35,192 nt of DNA. Origin: an uncultured Ruminococcus sp. Lineage in GTDB: Bacteria > Bacillota > Clostridia > Oscillospirales > Acutalibacteraceae. Where the stretch lies: positions 1-35,192 of the forward strand of contig CADBOO010000087.1 of assembly GCA_902796225.1 (NCBI GenBank). Reading direction: 5' to 3'. Below, piece after piece: positions 14,432 through 21,213 of this stretch (position 1 is the first letter of the stretch; each line of letters starts with the position of its first letter). The position numbers and the translations under genes were made by a program. Under the pieces are notes generated by a model. It saw only the letters and a program-made list of their open reading frames with translations, did no database searches and was not told the DNA's origin.

Positions 14432-16981
14432 CTAGCCTTTCGCATCATACCATGTCTCTCCCATCGCAGCTTCGGCAGTGAGCGGGACACTGAGGTGAAC
14501 GGCGTTCTCCATTTCTTCCTGCAGGATCATCGCGACCTGCATCATCTCGTAGGCGGGCGCTTCGACGATCAGTTCATCGTGCACCTGCAGGATCAGACGC
14601 GCGGATAATCCCTCTTTTGTCAGTCGTTTGTCCACATTCACCATCGCGATCTTGATGATATCCGCCGCTGTGCCCTGGATCGGGGCGTTGCGTGCGACGC
14701 GTTCACCGAAGGCGCGGGTGTTGCGGTTGGACGCCGACAGCTCCGGCAGATACCTGCGTCTGCCCTCGAGCGTCTCTACATATCCGTCGATCTTCGCCTT
14801 CTCGATGACCTCTTTCATATAGCGGTCGATCGCATGGAAATGCGCCAGGTAGGATTCAATATACTTCTGTGCCTCGCGCATACTGACGCCGATGTCCTTG
14901 GACAGCGAGAAAGCTCCGATGCCGTAGACGATGCCGAAGTTGACCGCCTTGGCGCGTGAACGCATCAGCGGCGTGACCTGATCGATCGGCACCTTGAACA
15001 CCTCGGACGCGGTAACGGTGTGGATGTCGATATTGTCGCGGAACGCCTGTTGCATATTTTCGTCGCCGGAGATATGCGCCAGCACTCTTAATTCTATCTG
15101 AGAATAATCCGCATCAACCAGCACACAGCCTTCCTTTGCACGGAAAAAGCGTCTGAACTCCCTGCCGCGTTCGGTGCGGACGGGAATGTTCTGCAGATTC
15201 GGCTCGGTCGAGCTGATGCGCCCGGTACGGGTCTCGGTCTGGTTGAAAGACGAATGGATACGTCCGTCGGCAGCGACCTTGTCGATCAGCGAATCGCAGT
15301 AGGTGGATTTCAGTTTTGCCACGGTACGGTACTCGAGGATCTTCGCGATCACGGGATGGAACCCGATCAGGCTTTCCAGCACCTCGGCGTTCGTAGAATA
15401 ACCGCTCTTCGTCTTTTTGCGCGGCGGCAGGTTCAGCTCCTCAAACAGTGCGGACGCCAGCTGCTTGGGCGAGTTGATATTGAACTCGTAGCCGACGTCG
15501 TCATAAATGGACTGCTGCAGCTCCTTGACCTCTTTGTCGAGCTGTTCGCCGTAGTCGCGGATCCCCTCGACATTGACGGCAAAGCCGATGTTTTCCATAC
15601 GCGCCAGCACCCTTGCAAGCGGGATCTCGATCTCGTAGAGTAATCTGTCCGCGCCGATACCGTGGATATCGTCGGCAAGACGCTTGCACAGCGCGGGCAT
15701 CGCGTGGTAAAAGGCGCACGCTTCATCCGCGTCATCTGCGCATTTCGCAACCGGGATATTGTAGCCGGCACACAGGCGGTCGAGATCGTAGCCGGAGGAT
15801 GACGGATTGAGCAGATACGCCGCAAGACTCGTGTCAAAAACAATATCGCAGTCGACGCCCTCTTTGTCGCAGTAAGCAAAGATCGGCTTGGCATTATCGG
15901 TATAGATCTTCTTGCCCGACGTCAGGATCGTTTTGATCGCGTTTTCACCGTCGATCGTATATAATAATTCTTCTGTAGAAATATATGCTTTATTCTCTGC
16001 AAAATCGATATGCAGATACAGCTCTTGAATAGTATCCATCACCGCTTTCAAATGCGCGTTATCAAGCGATTCGATCCGGAAAACACGTTTTTCTTCGTGC
16101 TTCACCTCTGCGGTTTCGGTCAGATCAAGTCCGAATTTTTCGATCAGCTTGAACAGCTCCAGCCGCGCCATCAGCCTTGCGGCGGCAGTCTTATCGCCCT
16201 CGCCGATCGAGTAGGAGGAAAGGTCGGTATCCACAGGAGCGCTCAGGCAGATCTCGCCCAGCTTGCGGCTGAGGAAGGCGCTGTCCTTCGATTGTTCCAG
16301 CTTTGCGCGCATACCGGGTTTGATATCCAGCTCGTCGAGGTGATCATAGATATAGTCGATGTCGCCGTACTTTCGGATCAGCTCGGTAGCGCCCTTGGGT
16401 CCGATGCCCGCAACACCGGGAATGTTGTCGGAGCTGTCGCCCTGGATCGCCTTGATCTCGATCAGCTTTTTCGGCGGCACGCCGTATTCCTCTTCAACAA
16501 CGGCAGGCGTATACATCATCGTGCCGTTGAGGTTCTTTGCCAGCCGCACGGATACACGGTCGCTCACCAGCTGCAGGCTGTCGCGGTCGCCGGTCGCAAT
16601 CACACAGGTGTTGCCGGAATTGGCGCATGCCTTCGACAGCGTACCGAGGATATCGTCCGCCTCGTATCCCTCGCAGGTGACGATCCGATACCCCAGATCC
16701 GTCAGCAGCTCCTTGAGCGGCGCCATCTGCTGATGCAGCTCCTCGGGCATTCCCTTGCGGTTCGCTTTGTATAAATCGTACATTTTATGACGGAAAGTCT
16801 TTGCTTTCAGATCGAACGCGATCGCCACCGCGTCGGGACTGACGTCCGCCTTCATGCGCTCGAACATGGTCAAAAAGCCGTAGATCGCGTTAGTAAACTG
16901 ACCGTCTTTGGTCGTCAGCGGCTTAATGCCGTAGAACGCGCGGTTAAGTATGCTGTTTCCGTCAACTACTAATAGAATCAT
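14432..16981 (-). CDS. polA: DNA polymerase I
   Basis: An 849-aa family A polymerase. The N-terminal 5'-3' exonuclease spans about residues 1-270 (VDGNSILNRAFYG, YEADDILGTLS, GDSSDNIPGVAGIGPKGA). A middle domain of about residues 290-460 lacks the DxE and other acidic residues of the 3'-5' proofreading site, so editing is presumably absent, as in many Gram-positive PolA. The polymerase domain has motif A DADYSQIELR (about residue 620), motif B RSRAKAVNFGIVYG (about 670) and motif C QVHDELIVEAP (about 795). Spacing to alr is 19 nt and to the phosphatase gene 9 nt. Two AT-rich codon islands inside the gene (15092-15104, 15968-15980) are discussed as a finding. Confidence 0.98.
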   Translation of the reverse strand: MILLVVDGNSILNRAFYGIKPLTTKDGQFTNAIYGFLTMFERMKADVSPDAVAIAFDLKAKTFRHKMYDLYKANRKGMPEELHQQMAPLKELLTDLGYRIVTCEGYEADDILGTLSKACANSGNTCVIATGDRDSLQLVSDRVSVRLAKNLNGTMMYTPAVVEEEYGVPPKKLIEIKAIQGDSSDNIPGVAGIGPKGATELIRKYGDIDYIYDHLDELDIKPGMRAKLEQSKDSAFLSRKLGEICLSAPVDTDLSSYSIGEGDKTAAARLMARLELFKLIEKFGLDLTETAEVKHEEKRVFRIESLDNAHLKAVMDTIQELYLHIDFAENKAYISTEELLYTIDGENAIKTILTSGKKIYTDNAKPIFAYCDKEGVDCDIVFDTSLAAYLLNPSSSGYDLDRLCAGYNIPVAKCADDADEACAFYHAMPALCKRLADDIHGIGADRLLYEIEIPLARVLARMENIGFAVNVEGIRDYGEQLDKEVKELQQSIYDDVGYEFNINSPKQLASALFEELNLPPRKKTKSGYSTNAEVLESLIGFHPVIAKILEYRTVAKLKSTYCDSLIDKVAADGRIHSSFNQTETRTGRISSTEPNLQNIPVRTERGREFRRFFRAKEGCVLVDADYSQIELRVLAHISGDENMQQAFRDNIDIHTVTASEVFKVPIDQVTPLMRSRAKAVNFGIVYGIGAFSLSKDIGVSMREAQKYIESYLAHFHAIDRYMKEVIEKAKIDGYVETLEGRRRYLPELSASNRNTRAFGERVARNAPIQGTAADIIKIAMVNVDKRLTKEGLSARLILQVHDELIVEAPAYEMMQVAMILQEEMENAVHLSVPLTAEAAMGETWYDAKG

Positions 16982-17000
16982 AATCAGCCTTTCCCTGTCA

Positions 17001-18218
17001 TCAAAGCTTATATACCACGCTGCCGGTGATCCAATTGGTGCGGTACAGCCGCGGAACGCGTTTGCTCACCGCGCACAGCACCTCGTAAGAAATGGTATCG
17101 CCCCAGCGGGCAACATCCTCTGCAGTCGGCTCGCCGTCATTACCGTTGCCGAAGACAACGACCACATTGCCGATCTCCGCCTCGGGAAAATCGGTGACGT
17201 CCAGCATCGTCTGATCCATGCAGATCCTGCCGATGATCTTACAGTTTTTGCCGAATTTTTTGGTCTTGTCCCAGACGAACATATAGCCATCCTTCGCGTA
17301 TGCACGAATAAACCCGTCTGCATAGCCGACAGGAACCGTCGCGATCCGCATATCGCGGTCTGCCGTAAACGTTCTGCCGTAACTGACGGTCGCGCCGGCT
17401 TTGACTGTCTTGATATGCGAGATCAGTGTTTTCAGACGCATCGCAGGATGCAGATGCAGATCGGAAACAATCTTATCACTCGGCGCATAGCCGTACAAAA
17501 TGATCCCCGCGCGTACCATATCAAGCCGCAGCGCCGGATAGTCCATGATCGCGCCGGAATTGGAACAATGACGGATCTCAAATCGAACGCCGCGCTTTTC
17601 GAGTTCATCGACGGTGTGGATAAAGCAACCGTACTGTTGATTTGTGAAGGCTTCACCGTCCGTGCCGTCATCGGCGACCGCAAAATGAGTAAATATGCCT
17701 TCCGTCACCAGATGCGGCAGACTGCACGCTTCTTTTATTTCTTCTATAGAATTATTATCACGCGGGAATTCCTGACAAATGAACCCGATACGGCTCATGC
17801 CTGTGTCCAGCTTGATGTGTATCCTGACTTCCACGGCGGATTTTTCGCATTCTTCACTGAGCCTGCGGGCATAATCGAGGCTGTAGACCGCCTGTCGGAT
17901 CGCGCCGTGCGCCAGATCTCTGCACCTGTCGGGCGGTGTATAGCCGAGGATCAGGATCGGCTCTTCGATACCTGCGTCACGGATTTCCAAAGCCTCGTCC
18001 AAATTGGAAACCGCAAAAAAATCCGCGCCCAGCTTATGATACAAGCGGCACAGCTCGACCGCGCCGTGACCGTAAGCATCCGCTTTGACGACACAGCACA
18101 GCTTGACGTGATCGCCGATCGTTTCTCTGATCGCCCGATAATTCGCCTCAACTGAATTCATATTGATCTCCGCCCACAGACGGCGGGTAAAAATCAAAGT
18201 ATCTTCTCTGTTTTGCAT
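17001..18218 (-). CDS. alr: Alanine racemase
   Basis: A 405-aa PLP enzyme that interconverts L- and D-alanine for peptidoglycan. The PLP lysine is in VVKADAYGHGA (K45). The second catalytic Tyr is in VSYGRTFTADRDMRIATVPVGYADGF, and GRICMDQTMLDV is the family's third motif. The start is ambiguous: ATG at 18218 has GGTGA about 5 nt upstream, while ATG at 18230 and TTG at 18239 extend the protein by four and seven residues with no clear ribosome site. First gene of an eight-gene operon with its own promoter at 18254-18282. Confidence 0.96.
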   Translation of the reverse strand: MQNREDTLIFTRRLWAEINMNSVEANYRAIRETIGDHVKLCCVVKADAYGHGAVELCRLYHKLGADFFAVSNLDEALEIRDAGIEEPILILGYTPPDRCRDLAHGAIRQAVYSLDYARRLSEECEKSAVEVRIHIKLDTGMSRIGFICQEFPRDNNSIEEIKEACSLPHLVTEGIFTHFAVADDGTDGEAFTNQQYGCFIHTVDELEKRGVRFEIRHCSNSGAIMDYPALRLDMVRAGIILYGYAPSDKIVSDLHLHPAMRLKTLISHIKTVKAGATVSYGRTFTADRDMRIATVPVGYADGFIRAYAKDGYMFVWDKTKKFGKNCKIIGRICMDQTMLDVTDFPEAEIGNVVVVFGNGNDGEPTAEDVARWGDTISYEVLCAVSKRVPRLYRTNWITGSVVYKL

Positions 18219-18253
18219 CGCTATCACCATATTTCGCAAATTACTCTATGATA

Positions 18254-18282
18254 ATTATAGTACAAACCCTGTCCTTTTACAA
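18254..18282 (-). promoter_or_regulatory. Promoter of the alr-polA-...-UPF0291 operon
   Basis: On the minus strand: -35 TTGTAA (18277-18282), 17-nt spacer, perfect -10 TATAAT (18254-18259). No other convincing promoter was seen before the operon's end at 10486, though internal ones cannot be excluded. Confidence 0.75.
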
Positions 18283-18333
18283 TAATATAGAAGAAATTTA
18301 ACAAAATCATATGATATTTTCCGCTATCTCCCA

Positions 18334-18362
18334 TTGACAAAGAGTAGAACGAAGTATAGAAT
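18334..18362 (+). promoter_or_regulatory. Promoter of the tetR gene at 18403
   Basis: TTGACA (18334-18339), 17-nt spacer, TAGAAT (18357-18362). It is divergent from the alr promoter, about 50 bp away. Confidence 0.82.
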
Positions 18363-18402
18363 ATAGACAGAATCATCATTATTTCAACAGGATGTGACTC
18401 GT

Positions 18403-19020
18403 ATGAAAAGAGCAAACAGCCCGACAAAAAGTAAGATTGTATCTGCTGCTTGGAAGTTATTTTATGAAAACGGTTTTGAGAATACCACAGTAGACGAAAT
18501 AGTAGAATTATCCGGTACATCAAAAGGATCCTTCTATCACTACTTCGAAAGCAAGGACAGCCTTGTCGGATCTCTCGCCTATCTCTTTGATGAAAAGTAT
18601 CAGGCGTTGGAAAAAGAGATCGAGTTCCGCCAGAGCGCCCTTGACACCATGCTGTATCTGACCAAGGAGCTTTGTCTGATGATCGAGAACAACATCGACA
18701 TCGATCTGCTGTCCCGGCTGTATGCCCAACAGCTGACAAAGCGCGGCAAAAAAGAACTGCTCGACCAGAATCGCGACTACTATCGCCTGCTCAAAAAGAT
18801 CGTACAGAAGGGACAGGAAAGCGGCGAGATCACCCGCGACAAATCCGCAGCGGAGATCGTCAGATTGTATGCGATCGCAGAGCGCGCGCTGCTGTATGAC
18901 TGGTGTCTGCACGGCGGTGAATATTCTTTGACAGAATATTCACAGACATTTATGCCTATGTTCCTCAGCAATCTCAAGCGCGTCAAAGACAAGCAAAACT
19001 CATACCTCTCCCAGTATTAA
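18403..19020 (+). CDS. TetR/AcrR-family regulator
   Basis: A 205-aa protein. The HTH spans residues about 11-55 (KSKIVSAAWKLFYENGFENTTVDEIVELSGTSKGSFYHYFESKDSL), a textbook TetR N-terminus. The C-terminal helical domain has no recognised ligand signature. The start is taken as ATG at 18403; a GTG at 18394 is possible but too near the AGGA site. It lies upstream of, and in the same direction as, the PutP-type symporter, with a terminator between, so it may or may not control it. The first 130 bp and the last 100 bp are AT-rich. A perfect 10-bp inverted repeat lies inside the C-terminal coding part. Confidence 0.9.
   Translation: MKRANSPTKSKIVSAAWKLFYENGFENTTVDEIVELSGTSKGSFYHYFESKDSLVGSLAYLFDEKYQALEKEIEFRQSALDTMLYLTKELCLMIENNIDIDLLSRLYAQQLTKRGKKELLDQNRDYYRLLKKIVQKGQESGEITRDKSAAEIVRLYAIAERALLYDWCLHGGEYSLTEYSQTFMPMFLSNLKRVKDKQNSYLSQY
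18917..18943. repeat. Perfect 10-bp inverted repeat inside tetR
   Basis: GTGAATATTC (18917-18926), 7-nt spacer, GAATATTCAC (18934-18943). It is the longest example of the intragenic TTCT-N5-AGAA pattern and encodes EYSLTEYS. Confidence 0.75.
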
Positions 19021-19061
19021 TTTTTTGGTACTGTTTTCAGTCTGTATTTTAGTCTAATATA

Positions 19062-19110
19062 AAAGCTCAGTATTTATGCGATATTTTGTCGTAATTTGAT
19101 ACTGGGCTTT
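19062..19110 (+). terminator. Terminator-like stem after tetR
   Basis: Arms AAAGCTCAGTAT (19062-19073) and ATACTGGGCTTT (19099-19110) pair over 12 bp with one G-U, with a 25-nt loop. The following T-run is short (TTTATTGTTT). Direct repeats TTTAGTCTA (19048-19056, 19115-19123) and TCTGTATT (19041-19048, 19132-19139) flank the stem on both sides, so it might instead be a regulatory region for the symporter gene. Confidence 0.5.
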
Positions 19111-19213
19111 ATTGTTTAGTCTATACTTTATTCTGTATTGCTTTTTCTGTTTTAACATGCTAGTATAAATAGGTATTGTGGATAGACCCCAATAAAATAT
19201 AGGAGGAATATGA

Positions 19214-20794
19214 ATGTCAACAAACACAATCATCGTTCTGGTCGCGTTTGTCATCTACATGGGTATGATGATCCTGATCGGCGCCATGAACTCCAAGAAC
19301 AAAAACAATGAGGATTACTTCCTCGGCGGCAGAGGACTCAGCTCCTGGACCGCGGCTCTCTCGGCACAGGCGTCCGATATGAGCGGCTGGCTGCTGATGG
19401 GTCTGCCCGGCGCGATCTATCTTGCCGGTTCCGGCGAGATGTGGATTGCGATCGGTCTTCTGATCGGTACCGTCCTCAACTGGATGCTGGTCGCCCGCAG
19501 ACTGCGCAAATACACTATTGTCGCGAACAACTCTCTGACGCTCCCCAGTTTCTTTGAAAACCGCTTCAAGGATCAGAAGGGCGTTCTGAAGGTCGTTGCC
19601 TCTATCGTCATCATCGTATTCTTCGCGGTATACACCGCTTCTGCATTCTCTGCCGGCGCTAAGCTCTTTGCAAACGTTTTCGGCAAGGGCGCTGACGACA
19701 ACGTCGCATACATGACGGGCCTGATCGTCGCTGCGGTTGTTATCCTCGTATATACCCTGCTCGGCGGCTTCAAAGCTGTCTGCTACACCGACTTTATCCA
19801 GGGTATGCTGATGCTGGTCGCGATCCTCGCTGTTCCGATCCTTGCATACTTTGTTACGGTACAGGGCGACGCAGGTTCTGTTTCCAATGCTGTTACACAG
19901 CACGGCGTTGCCGACGCTGCAGGCTTTTTCAGTCTGACCAAGAACGCCGACGGTTCGGCGATCTCGTGGCAGTCTGTTGTATCCGGCCTCGGTTGGGGTC
20001 TCGGTTACTTCGGTATGCCCCACATCCTTGTTCGCTTTATGGCGATCAAGAGTGACAAGGAAGTCAAAAAATCCCGCGTCATCGCGATCGTATGGGTCGT
20101 CCTGTCCCTCGGCGCAGCGTGCCTGCTCGGTTTGATCGCCCGCGGTTATCTGTCTGAGACTCTTACCGATAAAAACAGCGAGACCGTATTCATCCGCTGC
20201 ATCCAACAGCTGTTTGACGGCAACTTTGTCCTCATCTTCGTCGGCGGCGTATTCCTGTGCGGTATCCTCGCGGCGATCATGTCCACCGCTGACAGCCAGC
20301 TGCTTGTCACCGCATCTTCCGTATCCGAGGATATGTACAAGGGCGTCATCAAGAAGGATGCTTCTGAGAAAAGCGCGCTGCTGGTCGGCAGAATCGCTGT
20401 CGTTGTCACCGCTGTTGTTGCGTTTATCATCGCGATCGATCCGAACTCTTCCGTCATGAAGCTCGTATCCGACGCATGGGCAGGCTTCGGCGCGGCATTC
20501 GGTCCGGTTATCCTGCTTGCTCTGTTCTGGAAGCGCTTCAACCTCAGCGGTGCGGTAGCCGGTATGATCACAGGTTTCCTGACCATCATCATCTGGGACT
20601 ACATCCCCTTCTTCAACATTCCCGTTGACGGCGGCGATCCGATCACCACCATCGGTCAGAAGACAGGCGTTTACTCTCTGGTTATCGGCTTTGCTCTTGC
20701 GGCTGTTGTCGCAGTCGTCGTGACCCTGATCACCAAGGCTCCCTCCAAGGAGATCACCAAGGAATTCGAGAAGGTCAGCAAGGTCGAGATCTGA
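19214..20794 (+). CDS. putP: Sodium/proline-type solute symporter (SSS family)
   Basis: A 526-aa membrane protein with about 13 hydrophobic segments. Strong PutP-like stretches are EDYFLGGRGLSSWTAALSAQASDMSGWLLMGLPGA, the VYTLLGGFKAVCYTDFIQGMLM segment and AIMSTADSQLLVTASSVSEDMYK, which carries the Ser/Thr sodium ligands. It imports proline or a related compound with sodium. The AGGAGG site 7 nt upstream fixes the ATG at 19214. Codon use is strongly biased (GTC, CTG, ATC), which suggests high expression. The upstream promoter is weak: a TATAAA at 19164-19169 with no good -35. Substrate assignment within the family is tentative. Confidence 0.93.
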   Translation: MSTNTIIVLVAFVIYMGMMILIGAMNSKNKNNEDYFLGGRGLSSWTAALSAQASDMSGWLLMGLPGAIYLAGSGEMWIAIGLLIGTVLNWMLVARRLRKYTIVANNSLTLPSFFENRFKDQKGVLKVVASIVIIVFFAVYTASAFSAGAKLFANVFGKGADDNVAYMTGLIVAAVVILVYTLLGGFKAVCYTDFIQGMLMLVAILAVPILAYFVTVQGDAGSVSNAVTQHGVADAAGFFSLTKNADGSAISWQSVVSGLGWGLGYFGMPHILVRFMAIKSDKEVKKSRVIAIVWVVLSLGAACLLGLIARGYLSETLTDKNSETVFIRCIQQLFDGNFVLIFVGGVFLCGILAAIMSTADSQLLVTASSVSEDMYKGVIKKDASEKSALLVGRIAVVVTAVVAFIIAIDPNSSVMKLVSDAWAGFGAAFGPVILLALFWKRFNLSGAVAGMITGFLTIIIWDYIPFFNIPVDGGDPITTIGQKTGVYSLVIGFALAAVVAVVVTLITKAPSKEITKEFEKVSKVEI

Positions 20795-20821
20795 TCCGTC
20801 TCCTTCAATCATATGCTCATC

Positions 20822-20852
20822 AGCGCTCCCGTTATTGTCGGGAGCGCTTTTA
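20822..20852 (+). terminator. Terminator of putP
   Basis: A perfect 10-bp stem AGCGCTCCCG (20822-20831) with CGGGAGCGCT (20839-20848), 7-nt loop, then TTTACTTTA. Confidence 0.92.
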
Positions 20853-20894
20853 CTTTATATAGACGGTTGGCAGCTCCCTGTATTCTTTCACGCT

Positions 20895-20918
20895 GTTAAT
20901 TTCTCTATCGAAATTAAC
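20895..20918. repeat. Perfect 9-bp inverted repeat
   Basis: GTTAATTTC (20895-20903), 6-nt spacer TCTATC, GAAATTAAC (20910-20918). It is operator-like in size, or the stem of a second putP terminator without T-tail. No candidate protein is identified. Confidence 0.5.
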
Positions 20919-20920
20919 AA

Positions 20921-20957
20921 TTACACACATCTTACATCTTGTTACAGGAAGGTTACA
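20921..20957. repeat. Four TTACA repeats with helical phasing
   Basis: TTACA starts at 20921, 20932, 20942 and 20953 (intervals 11, 10 and 11 bp), ending 2 bp before NrdR-like box 1. A second pair with an 11-bp interval (21166, 21177) follows box 2. Confidence 0.55.
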
Positions 20958-20959
20958 AA

Positions 20960-20975
20960 CCACAAGATATAGTGT
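20960..20975. promoter_or_regulatory. NrdR-like box 1
   Basis: CCACAAGATATAGTGT agrees with the published NrdR consensus (acaCwAtATaTwGtgt) at 14 of 16 positions. It lies about 150 bp upstream of the likely transcription start. Confidence 0.72.
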
Positions 20976-21085
20976 TTAGCAAAATTCCCCACTCAATACT
21001 TAGTTATAATTCCTTTTTCGATATCATTTTGTTTTTTGTTAACAAAATCACCAAAGAAATATTTTTTTCTCGTTCATTTTAACGA

Positions 21086-21114
21086 TTGATTTTGCAATAC
21101 TTTTCTGCTATATT
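21086..21114 (+). promoter_or_regulatory. Promoter of nrdDG
   Basis: TTGATT (21086-21091), 17-nt spacer, TATATT (21109-21114) with a TG one base upstream (extended -10). Predicted start near 21121. Confidence 0.7.
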
Positions 21115-21134
21115 ATGACAAGATTTGCGCCCGC

Positions 21135-21150
21135 TCACAAGATGTTGTGT
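21135..21150. promoter_or_regulatory. NrdR-like box 2
   Basis: TCACAAGATGTTGTGT matches the NrdR consensus at 13 of 16 positions and lies just downstream of the predicted start, where it would block elongation or open-complex formation. Both boxes share the longer core CACAAGATrTwGTGTTTAG. Confidence 0.68.
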
Positions 21151-21213
21151 TTAGGGAATTAACCATTACAAAACGGTTACAAGAAAGCAGAAACATAAAT
21201 CAGGAGGATTAGC

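Larger units (their letters stand above)
20853..21213 (+). other. Noncoding regulatory region upstream of nrdD
   Basis: About 360 bp, AT-rich, without a credible ORF. It contains, in order, an inverted repeat (20895-20918), phased TTACA repeats (20921-20957), NrdR-like box 1, an AT-rich stretch, the nrdD promoter, NrdR-like box 2 and a second TTACA pair (21166-21170, 21177-21181). The ribosome site AGGAGG ends 6-7 nt before the nrdD ATG. Confidence 0.7.

Noticed and set aside
16950-18155. A 401-codon plus-strand frame opposite alr
   Set aside because: The alanine racemase motifs are on the minus strand; the plus-strand frame has no start site and implausible composition.
19217-20812. A 531-codon open frame on the minus strand opposite putP
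   Set aside because: It mirrors the biased codon pattern of putP, gives an Asp/Arg-rich low-complexity protein with no domain, and has no ribosome site. It is an antisense shadow.
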